From Rugamonas sp. A1-17 (lineage in GTDB: Bacteria; Pseudomonadota; Gammaproteobacteria; Burkholderiales; Burkholderiaceae_D): a stretch of DNA of 64,000 bases. Below are positions 28,788 through 38,601 of this stretch, one piece after another. The stretch spans positions 1-64,000 of the forward strand of contig JAJLPB010000003.1 of the NCBI GenBank assembly GCA_025548565.1, in the 5' to 3' direction. The stretch's first letter is position 1. Each line of letters begins with the position of its first letter. The translations under genes were made by a program, and so were the position numbers. A model generated the notes under the pieces. That model was given only the letters and a program-made list of their open reading frames with translations. It did no database searches and was not told where the DNA came from.

Positions 28788-30416
28788 TTGGAATCAGCAG
28801 GCATTTACGATTACATCATCATTGGTGCAGGCTCGGCTGGCTGCGTATTGGCAAACCGCTTGAGCGCGAACAGAAACGCGAATGTCCTGCTGATCGAGGC
28901 AGGTGGCAAAGACGATTATGTGTGGATCCATATCCCCGTTGGTTATCTGCATTGCATAGATAATCCGCGGACCGATTGGATGTTCCGCACCGAGGCCGAT
29001 CCCGGCCTGGGCGGACGCAGCCTGCTTTACCCGCGCGGCAAAGTCCTGGGCGGCAGCTCCTCCATCAACGGCATGATCTACATGCGTGGCCAGGCCGGTG
29101 ATTACGATCGCTGGGCCGAGCTGACCGGCGACGACAGCTGGCGCTGGTCGTCGGTGCTGCCGCTGTTCAAAAAGAGCGAGGACTATCACGGCGGCGCATC
29201 CGAACTGCACGGCGCCGGCGGTCCGTGGCGCGTGGAAAAGCAGCGCCTGTCGTGGAAAATCCTCGATGCTTTCCGCGACGCGGCGGAGCAGGCCGGCATT
29301 CAGAAAGTGGACGATTTCAATCGCGGCGACAACGCCGGCTGCGGCTATTTTGACGTCAATCAAAAGCGCGGCATCCGCTGGAATACGGCGAAGGCGTTCT
29401 TGAAGCCGGTGTCGATGCGGCCCAACCTGACCATCATGACCGGCTGCCACGTGGAACGTTTGCAGATCGAAATGAGCGATCGCGGACCGGTTTGCAAAGG
29501 CGTGATTTTCACCGGCGGCGGCACACAGTTCTCGGCCACCGCCGACAAAGAAACCCTGTTGGCGGCTGGCGCCGTTGGTTCTCCACAGATTTTGCAATGC
29601 TCCGGTATCGGCTCGGCCACCCGCTTACGCCAGCATGGCATCGAGCCGCTTGCCGACCTGCCCGGCGTCGGCGAAAATCTGCAGGACCATCTGCAGCTGC
29701 GCATGATCTACAAACTCGGCGGCGGCGCCCGCACGCTGAACACGATGGCATCCAGCTGGTACGGCAAGATGAAAATCGGCCTTGAGTACGCGATGTTCCA
29801 GAGCGGGCCGATGTCGATGGCGCCTTCGCAGCTGGGTGCTTTTGCGCGTTCCGATTCCACGCAGGCCACGCCGAATTTGCAGTACCACGTACAGCCGCTG
29901 TCGCTGGAAAAATTCGGCGAACCCTTGCACGCCTTCCCCGCGTTCACTGCCAGCGTTTGCAATCTGCGGCCGACCTCGCGCGGCCATGTACGCATCGCCA
30001 GCGCCGATTCGTACGCGCCGCCGAAGATTTCGCCGATGTATTTGAGCACGCCGGAAGACCGAAAGGTGGCCGCCGACGCGTTGACTTTGACGCGCCAGAT
30101 CGTTGCAGCGCCGGCCTTGAAACGCTACGCGCCGGAAGAGTACAAGCCAGGCGTTCACTACCGCACCGAGGAAGAACTGGCGGCGGCGGCGGGTGCGATC
30201 GGCACCACGATTTTCCATCCGGTGGGCACCTGCAAAATGGGCCGTGTCGATGACCGGAGCGCCGTCGTCGACAGTGCTTTGCGTGTAATTGGCGTACAAG
30301 GATTGCGCGTGATTGACGCTTCCGTCATGCCGTTTATCACCTCGGGAAATACCAATTCGCCGACGATTATGATCGCGGAGAAAGCTTCAGAACTGATTCG
30401 TTCAGAGTGGAAATGA
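28788..30416 (+). CDS. GMC-family FAD oxidoreductase (choline/alcohol dehydrogenase type)
   Basis: A 542-residue flavoprotein: FAD motif [21 protein letters not shown] signature 1 [18 protein letters not shown], signature 2 [15 protein letters not shown], and C-terminal catalytic region [10 protein letters not shown] with [17 protein letters not shown]. It resembles AlkJ/choline-dehydrogenase-like primary alcohol dehydrogenases. The start is a TTG at 28788: GGAGG lies nine bases before it and the protein begins at the expected [12 protein letters not shown]; no ATG fits. Probably co-transcribed with the nitronate monooxygenase gene. Confidence 0.93.
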   Translation: MESAGIYDYIIIGAGSAGCVLANRLSANRNANVLLIEAGGKDDYVWIHIPVGYLHCIDNPRTDWMFRTEADPGLGGRSLLYPRGKVLGGSSSINGMIYMRGQAGDYDRWAELTGDDSWRWSSVLPLFKKSEDYHGGASELHGAGGPWRVEKQRLSWKILDAFRDAAEQAGIQKVDDFNRGDNAGCGYFDVNQKRGIRWNTAKAFLKPVSMRPNLTIMTGCHVERLQIEMSDRGPVCKGVIFTGGGTQFSATADKETLLAAGAVGSPQILQCSGIGSATRLRQHGIEPLADLPGVGENLQDHLQLRMIYKLGGGARTLNTMASSWYGKMKIGLEYAMFQSGPMSMAPSQLGAFARSDSTQATPNLQYHVQPLSLEKFGEPLHAFPAFTASVCNLRPTSRGHVRIASADSYAPPKISPMYLSTPEDRKVAADALTLTRQIVAAPALKRYAPEEYKPGVHYRTEEELAAAAGAIGTTIFHPVGTCKMGRVDDRSAVVDSALRVIGVQGLRVIDASVMPFITSGNTNSPTIMIAEKASELIRSEWK

Positions 30417-30539
30417 AACCCTGTGTTCGCTAGGTCTAGATCAAAAGTAGACCGTAGTTATACTGTATTGTTAGCCAATTTGTTACTGTGTATGATTTAA
30501 AAAAATTTAGTAGTTTGAAAAGAATAACAAGGAGACAGG

Positions 30540-31310
30540 ATGTCCGGCGTTATCTTGGAAACAAAGCACTTGACCAAGGAATTCAAAGGTTTTACCGCGG
30601 TCAATGATGTGAATTTGAAAGTGCAGCGCGGCCACATCCACGCGCTGATCGGCCCTAATGGCGCCGGTAAAACCACATGCTTCAATTTGCTCACCAAATT
30701 TCTCGTGCCCACTTCAGGCCAGATTCTTTTCAACGACAAGGACATCACCTTCGCCAAGCCGGCGCAGATCGCCCGCATGGGCGTGATTCGTTCCTTCCAG
30801 ATTTCCGCAGTCTTTCCGCACCTGACGGTGCTGCAGAATGTCCGCATCGGATTGCAGCGCCAGCTCGGCACCAGCTTCAATTTCTGGCAGAGCGAACGGT
30901 CGCTGAACAAACTGAACGACCGCGCGATGCAGCTGCTGGCGGAGGTCGACCTGACCGAGTTCGCGGACACCATCACCGTCGATATGCCTTATGGCCGCAA
31001 GCGCGCTTTGGAAATCGCCACCACGCTGGCGATGGAACCGGAGCTGATGCTGCTGGACGAACCGACCCAGGGCATGGGCCACGAGGACGTGCACCGCGTG
31101 ACAGAACTGATCAAAAAAGTGTCGGCAGGCCGCACCATTTTGATGGTCGAACACAACATGAAGGTGGTGTCCGGCATCTGCGACAAGATCTCCGTTTTGC
31201 AGCGCGGCGCGATGCTGGCGGAAGGCTCGTACGCCGAAGTTTCAAGTAATCCACAAGTGATGGAAGCCTATATGGGTACCGAAGCCGCCGTGCTGGAAGG
31301 AGCCCACTGA
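30540..31310 (+). CDS. livG: Branched-chain-type ABC transporter ATP-binding protein LivG
   Basis: A 256-residue ATPase of the HAAT (branched-chain amino acid/amide) importer class. Walker A GPNGAGKTTCFN near residue 40, helical-domain motif QISAVFPHLTVLQNV, signature region YGRKRALEIATTLA and Walker B LMLLDEPTQGM. Strong RBS AAGGAG. First gene of an unusual order G-F-binding protein-H-M; its stop overlaps the next start (TGATG), a coupled arrangement. The substrate may be an amino acid, urea or a short organic acid. Confidence 0.93.
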   Translation: MSGVILETKHLTKEFKGFTAVNDVNLKVQRGHIHALIGPNGAGKTTCFNLLTKFLVPTSGQILFNDKDITFAKPAQIARMGVIRSFQISAVFPHLTVLQNVRIGLQRQLGTSFNFWQSERSLNKLNDRAMQLLAEVDLTEFADTITVDMPYGRKRALEIATTLAMEPELMLLDEPTQGMGHEDVHRVTELIKKVSAGRTILMVEHNMKVVSGICDKISVLQRGAMLAEGSYAEVSSNPQVMEAYMGTEAAVLEGAH

Positions 31311-32017
31311 TGGCCGCCGCTCTGGAAGTCTCCAACCTGCAAACCTGGTATGGCGAATCGCATATTTTGCACGACGTGAACCTGACCGTGCGGCCGGGCG
31401 AAGTGGTGACGCTGCTGGGCCGCAACGGCGCCGGCCGCACCACCACGCTGCGCGCGATCATGGGCCTGACCGGCGCGCGCAAGGGTTCGATCAAGGTCAA
31501 CGGCGTGGAAGCGATCGGTTTCCCGACGCATAAAATCGCCCACCTCGGCATCGGCTATTGCCCGGAAGAGCGCGGCATTTTCTCGTCGCTGTCGACCGAG
31601 GAAAACCTGATGCTGCCGCCGCAACTGGCCACCGGCGAGAAGGGCATGTCGGTCGAGGAAATCTACGCGATGTTCCCCAACCTGGAGGAGCGCAAGCACA
31701 GCCAGGGCACGCGGCTGTCCGGCGGCGAGCAGCAGATGCTGGCGGTGGCGCGCATCCTGCGCACCGGCGCGCGCCTGCTGCTGCTCGATGAAATCTCCGA
31801 GGGCCTGGCGCCGGTCATCGTGCAGGGCCTGGCGCGGATGATCACCACGCTCAAGGCCAAGGGCTACACCATCGTCATGGTGGAACAGAATTTCCGGTTT
31901 GCAGCCCCGCTGGCGGACCGGTTTTACGTGATGGAACATGGTCAGATCGTCGAGACCTTTGTTGCATCGGAATTGAGCGCCAAGATGCCGGTCCTGACCG
32001 AGCTTCTGGGCGTCTAA
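31310..32017 (+). CDS. livF: Branched-chain-type ABC transporter ATP-binding protein LivF (variant Walker A)
   Basis: A 235-residue HAAT ATPase. The signature LSGGEQQMLAVAR and Walker B LLLLDEISEGL are complete, but the Walker A loop reads GRNGAGRTTT: the phosphate-binding Lys is Arg (codon cgc, 31435-31437 region). LivG keeps its Lys, so the pair may have one normal and one altered ATP site, or Arg may simply be tolerated in this subfamily. Translationally coupled to livG. Confidence 0.92.
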   Translation: MAAALEVSNLQTWYGESHILHDVNLTVRPGEVVTLLGRNGAGRTTTLRAIMGLTGARKGSIKVNGVEAIGFPTHKIAHLGIGYCPEERGIFSSLSTEENLMLPPQLATGEKGMSVEEIYAMFPNLEERKHSQGTRLSGGEQQMLAVARILRTGARLLLLDEISEGLAPVIVQGLARMITTLKAKGYTIVMVEQNFRFAAPLADRFYVMEHGQIVETFVASELSAKMPVLTELLGV

Positions 32018-32069
32018 GTAAGTGTATAAAAATTACGCAAACACTACTTCTTGAATGAACGGAGACAAA

Positions 32070-33278
32070 ATGAAACTCAAAGCCATCACCATCGCAGCCA
32101 CCGCCGTGTGCGCACTCGGCCTGTCCTTTGCTGCCCAAGCCCAGGTTTCCGGCGACACCATCAAGATCGGCATGATCACCGACATGTCCGGCCTCTACAC
32201 GGACATCGACGGCGCCGGCGGTGCCGAAGCAATCAAGATGGCGATTGCCGACGCCGGCGTGGTCATCGCCGGTAAAAAGGTCGAGTTCATCTCCGCCGAC
32301 CACCAGAACAAGGCCGACATCGCCGCGTCCAAGGCGCGCGAATGGTTCGACCAGCAGGGCGTCGACATGCTGATCGGCGGCACCAATTCCGGCGCCAACC
32401 TGGCCATGGCCAAGGTCGCGGCCGAGAAGAAAAAAATCTTCATCTCGATCGGCGCCGGCTCGGCCCGTTTGACCAACGAGGAATGCACGCCGTACACGGT
32501 CCACTACGCCTACGACACCATCGCGCTGGCGCGCGGCACCGGCGGCGCCATCGTCAAGCAGGGCGGCAAGAGCTGGTACTTCATGACCGCCGACTACGCC
32601 TTTGGCCAGTCGCTGGAAAAGGATACGGCCGACGTGGTGAAAGCCAACGGTGGCAAGGTGCTGGGTTCGGTCAAGCATCCGCTGTCGGCGTCGGATTTCT
32701 CGTCCTTCCTGCTGCAGGCGCAATCGTCGGGCGCGCAAATCCTCGGCCTGGCCAACGCCGGCGGCGACGCGATCAACTCGATCAAAGCCGCCAACGAGTT
32801 CGGCATCACCAAGAAGATGAAGCTGGCGGGCTTGCTGATCTTCATCAACGACGTGCACTCGCTGGGCCTGAACCTGACCCAGGGCATGTACCTGACCACC
32901 GGCTGGTACTGGGACATGAATCCGGAAACGCGTACCTGGTCGAAGCGCTACTTCGAAAAGATGAAGAAGGAGCCGTCGATGCTGCAAGCGGCCGACTACT
33001 CGGCGGCGGCCAACTACCTGAAGGCGGTCAAGGCCGTCGGCAGCGACGACACCACCAAGGTCATGGCCTACCTGAAGGCGAACAAGATCAACGACATGTT
33101 CACCAAGGGCGGCGTGATCCGTCCGGACGGTCGCATGGTCCACGATATGTTCCTGATGGAAGTGAAGAAGCCGTCGGAATCGAAGTATCCATGGGATTAC
33201 TACAAGGTTGCCGCCACCATTCCTGGCGACCAGGCTTACGCCACCAAGGCGGAAACCAAATGCTCCCTGTGGAAATAA
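32070..33278 (+). CDS. Branched-chain-type ABC transporter substrate-binding protein
   Basis: A 402-residue periplasmic binding protein of the type-1 fold. Signal peptide MKLKAITIAATAVCALGLSF cleaved after AQAQ; mature part SGDTIKIGMITDMSGLYTDI, then LIGGTNSGANLAMAKVAAEK and QILGLANAGGDAINSI. The ATG at 32070 has GGAGAC at the right distance, while an ATG five codons earlier has none. Ligand not evident; such proteins bind amino acids, urea, amides or aromatic and short-chain acids. It is followed by a terminator-like hairpin before livH. Confidence 0.93.
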   Translation: MKLKAITIAATAVCALGLSFAAQAQVSGDTIKIGMITDMSGLYTDIDGAGGAEAIKMAIADAGVVIAGKKVEFISADHQNKADIAASKAREWFDQQGVDMLIGGTNSGANLAMAKVAAEKKKIFISIGAGSARLTNEECTPYTVHYAYDTIALARGTGGAIVKQGGKSWYFMTADYAFGQSLEKDTADVVKANGGKVLGSVKHPLSASDFSSFLLQAQSSGAQILGLANAGGDAINSIKAANEFGITKKMKLAGLLIFINDVHSLGLNLTQGMYLTTGWYWDMNPETRTWSKRYFEKMKKEPSMLQAADYSAAANYLKAVKAVGSDDTTKVMAYLKANKINDMFTKGGVIRPDGRMVHDMFLMEVKKPSESKYPWDYYKVAATIPGDQAYATKAETKCSLWK

Positions 33279-33292
33279 GCTGAGTTGGCCAC

Positions 33293-33321
33293 AGGCCGGG
33301 CGCCCTTGCCCGGCCTTTTTC
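33293..33321 (+). terminator. Terminator inside the ABC transporter operon
   Basis: Stem AGGCCGGGC/GCCCGGCCT with a 6-base loop and five T follows the binding-protein stop by 14 bases and precedes livH by 50. It would make the binding protein more abundant than the permeases, or separate the operon in two. Confidence 0.85.
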
Positions 33322-33370
33322 TGGTGTCACGCCGTCCCGTCCGGGAGGGCGATCTTTATATTGTGATCTC

Positions 33371-34255
33371 ATGGAAATATTCGGCTACCCCTTGCCCATG
33401 ATTATGAGCCAGCTAATGCTGGGCCTGGTCAACGGCTCCTTCTATGCCATGCTGTCGCTCGGCCTGGCGGTGATCTTCGGCTTGCTGAACGTGATTAATT
33501 TCTCGCACGGCGCGCTGTACATGATGGGCGCGTTCGTCGCCTGGATGGGCATGGCCTACCTCGGCCTGAACTACTGGGTGATGCTGGTACTGGCGCCGCT
33601 GATCGTCGGCGTGTTCGGCATCGTCATCGAAAAAACCATGCTGCGCTGGCTCTACAAGCTGGACCATCTTTACGGCCTGCTGCTGACCTTCGGCATCACG
33701 CTGCTGGTGGAGGGCGTGTTCCGCTCGTTCTACGGCGTGTCCGGCCAGCCTTTCCAGGTGCCGGAGGCGCTGGCCGGGGCGACCGACCTCGGCTTCATGG
33801 TGCTGCCGAACTACCGCGCCTGGGTGGTGGTCGCGTCGCTGGCGGTGTGCTTGTCGACCTGGTTCGTCATCGAAAAGACCAAACTGGGCGCCTACTTGCG
33901 CGCCGGCACCGAGAATCCCAAGCTGGTGGAAGCGTTCGGTATCAACGTTCCGCTGATGGTCACGCTTACCTACGGCTTCGGCGTCGCTTTGGCGGGCTTT
34001 GCAGGGGTGCTGGCGGCCCCCGTGATCCAGGTGCAGCCCCTGATGGGTCAGAACCTGATTATCGTCGTATTCGCCGTTGTAGTGATCGGTGGCATGGGTT
34101 CGATCATGGGCTCCATCCTGACCGGTCTCGGCCTGGGCGTGATCGAGGGCCTGACCAAGGTGTTTTACCCCGAGTTTTCGTCGACGGTCGTGTTCCTGGT
34201 GATGGTCATCGTGTTGCTGATCCGTCCAGCCGGCTTGTTCGGCAAAGAAAAATAA
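33371..34255 (+). CDS. livH: Branched-chain-type ABC transporter permease LivH
   Basis: A 294-residue integral membrane permease with about eight hydrophobic helices. It starts MEIFGYPLPMIMSQLMLGLV and holds NGSFYAMLSLGLAVIFGLLN and NFSHGALYMMGAF, hallmarks of LivH. The C-terminal part has VVIGGMGSIMGSILTGLGLG, the ABC-contacting region. livM follows after ten bases, so the two are coupled. Confidence 0.93.
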   Translation: MEIFGYPLPMIMSQLMLGLVNGSFYAMLSLGLAVIFGLLNVINFSHGALYMMGAFVAWMGMAYLGLNYWVMLVLAPLIVGVFGIVIEKTMLRWLYKLDHLYGLLLTFGITLLVEGVFRSFYGVSGQPFQVPEALAGATDLGFMVLPNYRAWVVVASLAVCLSTWFVIEKTKLGAYLRAGTENPKLVEAFGINVPLMVTLTYGFGVALAGFAGVLAAPVIQVQPLMGQNLIIVVFAVVVIGGMGSIMGSILTGLGLGVIEGLTKVFYPEFSSTVVFLVMVIVLLIRPAGLFGKEK

Positions 34256-34265
34256 GAGGCCGCAG

Positions 34266-35249
34266 ATGAATAAAAACATAGGTTATCTCGTCGCCTTCGC
34301 GATCGCGCTGGCGGCGCCGTTTGTCGGCTATCCGGTGTTCCTGGCCAAGCTGCTGTGCTTTGCGCTGTTCGCCAGCGCCTTCAACTTGCTGATCGGCTTC
34401 ACCGGTTTGCTGTCGTTCGGCCACGCGGCATTCTTCGGCGCCGCCGGCTACGTGGCCGGCAATGCGATGAAGGTGTGGGGCTGGCCGGTCGAGCTGGGCC
34501 TGCTGGCCGGCGTCGCGGCCGGCGCCTTCATCGGCCTGGTGATGGGCGCGCTGGCGATCCGCCGGCAGGGCATTTATTTTTCGATGATCACGCTGGCGCT
34601 GGCGCAGATGGTGTACTTCGGCGCACTGCGCGCCGGCGACTTCACCGGGGGCGAGGACGGCCTGCAGGGCGTTCCACGTGGAAAACTGCTGGGCATGGTC
34701 GACCTGACCAACGATACCGCGCTGTACTTCTTCGTGCTGGGCATCGCGGTGCTGGCCTTCATGCTGATTGTGCGCACCGTGCATTCGCCGTTCGGCCAGG
34801 TGTTGAAGGCGATCAAGGAAAACGAGCCGCGCGCGATTTCGCTGGGCTACGATGTGGACAAGTACAAGCTGCTGGCCTTCGTGCTGTCGGCCGCGCTGGC
34901 CGGCCTGGCGGGCGCGTCCAACATGCTGGTGCAGGGTTTTGAAACGCTGACCGATGTCCACTGGAGCATGTCCGGCCTGGTGATCTTGATGACCCTGGTA
35001 GGCGGCATGGGCACGCTGGCCGGGCCGATGCTGGGCGCCATCCTCATCATCGCGCTGGAGAACAAGCTGGGCGATTTCGGCATCTTCATGGTCTCGCACA
35101 CCGGCATCGAATGGTTCAACACCATCGGCGAAGCGGTCAATATGGTGATCGGTTTTATTTTCATCGTTTGCGTGCTGTTGTTCCGGCGCGGCATAGTCGG
35201 CGAGATCGTCGCCAAGTTCGGCCTCGGCGGCGCCAAAAAAGCAGCTTGA
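34266..35249 (+). CDS. livM: Branched-chain-type ABC transporter permease LivM
   Basis: A 327-residue permease, partner of LivH in the transporter channel. Family features are FNLLIGFTGLLSFGHAAFFG, IRRQGIYFSMITLALAQMVY and ALKENEPRAISLGY-like segment AIKENEPRAISLGYDVDKYK near residue 190, and GGMGTLAGPMLGAILI towards the end. A parS-like sequence lies within its coding region (34670-34685). A good terminator follows. Confidence 0.93.
   Translation: MNKNIGYLVAFAIALAAPFVGYPVFLAKLLCFALFASAFNLLIGFTGLLSFGHAAFFGAAGYVAGNAMKVWGWPVELGLLAGVAAGAFIGLVMGALAIRRQGIYFSMITLALAQMVYFGALRAGDFTGGEDGLQGVPRGKLLGMVDLTNDTALYFFVLGIAVLAFMLIVRTVHSPFGQVLKAIKENEPRAISLGYDVDKYKLLAFVLSAALAGLAGASNMLVQGFETLTDVHWSMSGLVILMTLVGGMGTLAGPMLGAILIIALENKLGDFGIFMVSHTGIEWFNTIGEAVNMVIGFIFIVCVLLFRRGIVGEIVAKFGLGGAKKAA
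34670..34685. other. parS-like site inside livM
   Basis: CGTTCCACGTGGAAAA matches 14 of 16 bases of the ParB site TGTTYCACGTGRAACA, keeping the CACGTG core. It lies 7.7 kb left of parA. It may be a secondary ParB site or a chance match in coding sequence. Confidence 0.5.
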
Positions 35250-35259
35250 TGCAGCACAC

Positions 35260-35287
35260 ACGCCGGACGTTCTGTCCGGCGTTTTTA
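35260..35287 (+). terminator. Rho-independent terminator of livM
   Basis: Stem ACGCCGGAC/GTCCGGCGT with loop GTTCT, followed by five T. It ends the transporter operon 10 bases after the livM stop. Confidence 0.9.
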
Positions 35288-35370
35288 TTTCACCGGTAGT
35301 ACATTTCGTCTGGCCGCAGGCCGGAGTGGGAGTAGTCCGTCCGTAACTTTTTATCGACATAGAGGATGAC

Positions 35371-37431
35371 ATGCACATCAAGAAAATCACGCTGGCGCTG
35401 GCCGGCATTGCGCTGACCGCCTGCGGTGCCAACGAGCACGACGCGGCCGAGGATTTAAACGTGCTGCCGGCGTATCTGGGCACCATCAGCAGCAAGACCT
35501 ACGACGGCACCACCGACGACCTGCTGACCGCCGGCCTTGGCGCCACCGGCCTGGCAGCGCCCACCGCGCCGGCGTATGCCGATCCGTCCAATCCCACCGC
35601 CGCCGAGCTGCGGCGCAACGCCATCTACGCCAACTACCGCGCTGTGCTCGACATCAACATCAACAGCGGCTATGGCACGCTGTACGGCCCGAACGTGGAC
35701 GCCAGGGGCGCAATCGGAACGGGGCAGGGCATGATCGCCGGCACCGAGTACATCGCCTACTCCGACGACGGCACCGGCAACCAGAACGTGACCCTGATGG
35801 TGCAGATTCCGAACGGCTTCGACGTCAACAACCCGTGCATCGTCACCGGCACATCCAGCGGATCGCGCGGCATATACGGCGCCATCGGCAGCGCCGGCGA
35901 GTGGGGCCTGAAGAACAACTGCGCGGTGGCGTACGCCGACAAGGGGAGTGGCACCGGCCTCTACACCTTCGACGACGACAGTGTGAACCTGCAAAGCGGC
36001 GTGCGCGCCACCCGCGCGGCGGCCGGCAAGAACGCCATGTTCGCCCCGGCGCTGAGCGACGCCGACCGCGCCGCGTTCGCTTCGTCATCGCCTGGGCGCA
36101 TCGCCTTCAAACACGCGCACTCGCAGCAGAATCCGGAAAAGGACTGGGGCAAGTTCACCCTGCAATCGCTGGAATTCGCCTTCTACGTGCTCAATGAAAA
36201 GTACGGCGTGCTGGCCAAGGACAACAAGAGCCACATCGTGCGCCTGACGCCGAAGAACACGGTGACGATCGCCTCCAGCATTTCCAACGGCGCTGGCTCG
36301 GCCCTGCTCGCTGCGGAGCAGGACACCAAGGGCCTGATCGGCGGCGTGGCGGCCACCGAGCCGCAGGTCCAGCCCAAGGCCGCCACCGGCTACACGGTGC
36401 GCCAGGGCGGCGTCAACGTGACGGGGCAGGGCAAGGCGCTGTTCGACTACTCGACGTATGCGGCGCTGTACCAGCCCTGCATTGCATCCACCGCCGCCGC
36501 GCCGGGCCGTTGCACGGCGCTGGCGGCCAAGGGTTTGTTGACCGGCACCGACCTGCCATCGCAGCAGGCGGATGCGAAGGCGCGCTTGAAGGCCTACGGC
36601 TGGCTGGCCGATTCCGACATCCTGCAGGCGGCGCACGCCGGCACCAACATCCTGGTGGCGGTGACGTATGCGAATGCCTACGGCAAGTTCTCGGTGACGG
36701 ACAAGGTGTGCGGATTCTCGTTCGCCCCGACTGACGCGACCGGCGCGCCGGTGGCGTTCACGGCCGCGCAAAAGGCCAGTAGTTTCGCGACCCAGAATGG
36801 CATCGTCGGCAGCGTGGTCTACGAAGACTCGGTGGGCGGCGCCAGGGCCTACAACTTTGGCGTGTCCCCAAGCAGCAGCTTGGCGGACCAGTCGCTGGAC
36901 GGCTTCTTGTGCCTGCGGTCGCTGGCCACGGGTCTCGATCCCGTCACAGGTAACGCGCTGAGCGGCACGCTGGCGGCGCAGAGCGCGCGCGTGAAGGCGG
37001 GTATGGCCGAGGTGGCTGCGACCGGCAATCTGCACGGCAAGCCGGCCATCATTGTGCAGGGACGCAGCGATACGCTGATCCCGGTGAACTTTGCTTCACG
37101 TGCCTACGTGGGCCTGAACGCATCGGTGGAGGGTTCGGCGAGCAAGCTGCGCTACATTGAAGTGACCAACGCCAACCACTTCGATTCCTTCACCAACGCG
37201 CTGCCGGCCAACATCGTGCCGCTGCACGTCTACCTGTTCCGCGCGCTGGATGCGATGCTGGCCAATCTGCGCAGCTCGGCAACGCCGCTGCCAGCGTCGC
37301 AGGTGGTGCGCACGGTGCCTCGGGCCGACAACACCACGCCGATCACCGTGGTCAACGTGCCGCCCATCGCCGCCGCGCCAGGCGCCAACGCGATCGCGGT
37401 CAGCGGCACCACGGTCGATGTGCCCAACTGA
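35371..37431 (+). CDS. D-(-)-3-hydroxybutyrate oligomer hydrolase
   Basis: A 686-residue protein of the 3HB-oligomer hydrolase family, which cleaves short 3-hydroxybutyrate oligomers released from polyhydroxybutyrate. The N-terminus has a short lipoprotein-type signal (ALAGIALTAC, Cys-17/18 as lipobox), so it is likely exported and anchored. The putative nucleophile region is IASSISNGAGSALLAAE, and the C-terminus has KPAIIVQGRSDTLIPVNFAS and TNANHFDSF with the catalytic His. It lies just after the ABC importer, which could take up its product. The next gene's stop is only four bases away, convergent. Confidence 0.9.
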   Translation: MHIKKITLALAGIALTACGANEHDAAEDLNVLPAYLGTISSKTYDGTTDDLLTAGLGATGLAAPTAPAYADPSNPTAAELRRNAIYANYRAVLDININSGYGTLYGPNVDARGAIGTGQGMIAGTEYIAYSDDGTGNQNVTLMVQIPNGFDVNNPCIVTGTSSGSRGIYGAIGSAGEWGLKNNCAVAYADKGSGTGLYTFDDDSVNLQSGVRATRAAAGKNAMFAPALSDADRAAFASSSPGRIAFKHAHSQQNPEKDWGKFTLQSLEFAFYVLNEKYGVLAKDNKSHIVRLTPKNTVTIASSISNGAGSALLAAEQDTKGLIGGVAATEPQVQPKAATGYTVRQGGVNVTGQGKALFDYSTYAALYQPCIASTAAAPGRCTALAAKGLLTGTDLPSQQADAKARLKAYGWLADSDILQAAHAGTNILVAVTYANAYGKFSVTDKVCGFSFAPTDATGAPVAFTAAQKASSFATQNGIVGSVVYEDSVGGARAYNFGVSPSSSLADQSLDGFLCLRSLATGLDPVTGNALSGTLAAQSARVKAGMAEVAATGNLHGKPAIIVQGRSDTLIPVNFASRAYVGLNASVEGSASKLRYIEVTNANHFDSFTNALPANIVPLHVYLFRALDAMLANLRSSATPLPASQVVRTVPRADNTTPITVVNVPPIAAAPGANAIAVSGTTVDVPN

Positions 37432-37434
37432 GGC

Positions 37435-38601
37435 CTACAACGCCGCCGCGTAGATCGCCCTCGCATCGTCGCGTGTGACGGTGCGGGGGTTATTCCCCAA
37501 CAAGCGGGTCTGGAGCATGGCGTCATCCGCCAGCCTGTCCAGATCCGTTTCCCTGATCCCCACCTGCTGCAAAGTCCGCTCTATCCCCGTGATGATGGCT
37601 ATTTGCTGCATCGCAACAACCAACGCTTCCGCCCTCGCTTCAACGCTACCGCTGGCCTGAGGCACAACGATCTCCGCCAATTCCGCATACAGCGCGGCCG
37701 CCTCGGGCGCATTGAAGCGCAGCACGTGCGGCAGTACCAGCGAATTCGACAACCCATGCGGCACGTGGAATATGCCGCCTATCGGATACGCCAGCGCATG
37801 CACGGCCGCCACCGGCGCGTTGGAAAACGCCTGCCCGGCCAGCATCGCGCCCAGCAGCATGGCCTGGCGCGCCGCCAGGTCGCCGCCGTTTTCACAGGCG
37901 CGGATCAGGTTGGCCGACAGCAGTCCCAGCGCCTTGCGCGCAAAGATATCGGACAGCGGATTCTTTTTGTGGCGGCTGGTGTAGGCCTCGATCGCGTGCA
38001 CCATCGCATCGATGCCGGTCGCGGCGGTGACCATGGGGGGCAGGCCGAGCGTCAGTTCGGCGTCCAGCAATGCAAGATCGGCATAGAGTTGCGGCGCGAC
38101 GACGCCCATTTTTGTGGTAGCCCCGGTGGTGACGATGGCGATGTTGGTCACCTCCGAACCGGTGCCGGCGGTGGTCGGAATCTGTACCAGCGGCAGCCGC
38201 GCACCCTTCACATTGCCGATGCCGTAGATCGCGCTGAGCGGCTGGTCGCTGCCGGCCAGCACGGCGATCAGCTTGGCGACGTCCATCGAACTGCCGCCGC
38301 CCAGCCCGATGACGATGTCGGCCCGGTGTTCGCGGGCGGCTGCAACAGCTTCCAGCACCACCGCCTCCGGCGGGTCCGCCACCACGTTGGAATAGATCGC
38401 CACCGCCAACCCCGCCGCGCGCAGGCTGGCGGCTGGCGCATCGACCAAGCCGGTTTTCAGGAAGCCGGGATCGGTGACGAGGAGGGCGCGCCTGGCGGCC
38501 GGGAATCGCTGGACGACGTGCTCGCCTAACCGGCCGGCGGCGCCGAGCTCGGAAACGATGTGGGCGACGGTGCTGAATGCGAACGCTGGGAAGTCGGTCA
38601 T
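37435..38601 (-). CDS. Iron-containing alcohol dehydrogenase
   Basis: A 388-residue group III (Fe-type) NAD(P)-dependent dehydrogenase. NAD region GLGGGSSMDVAKLIAVL; PTTAGTGSEVTNIAIVT; metal-ligand regions GIDAMVHAIEAYTS and AVHALAYPIGGIFHVPHG. Substrate could be a short alcohol, 4-hydroxybutyrate or maleylacetate-type compound. Because it neighbours the 3-hydroxybutyrate oligomer hydrolase, a hydroxyacid substrate is possible, but the two are convergent. Confidence 0.93.
   Translation of the reverse strand: MTDFPAFAFSTVAHIVSELGAAGRLGEHVVQRFPAARRALLVTDPGFLKTGLVDAPAASLRAAGLAVAIYSNVVADPPEAVVLEAVAAAREHRADIVIGLGGGSSMDVAKLIAVLAGSDQPLSAIYGIGNVKGARLPLVQIPTTAGTGSEVTNIAIVTTGATTKMGVVAPQLYADLALLDAELTLGLPPMVTAATGIDAMVHAIEAYTSRHKKNPLSDIFARKALGLLSANLIRACENGGDLAARQAMLLGAMLAGQAFSNAPVAAVHALAYPIGGIFHVPHGLSNSLVLPHVLRFNAPEAAALYAELAEIVVPQASGSVEARAEALVVAMQQIAIITGIERTLQQVGIRETDLDRLADDAMLQTRLLGNNPRTVTRDDARAIYAAAL

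Noticed and set aside
30479..30539. AT-rich stretch with TTTAGTAGTTTG before livG, considered as a third unwinding tract
   Set aside because: Only one full TAG repeat unit and no DnaA box nearby; more likely promoter/leader sequence of livG.
34206..35495. 429-codon minus-strand frame across livM
   Set aside because: Antisense to livM and runs through its terminator; no coherent domain.
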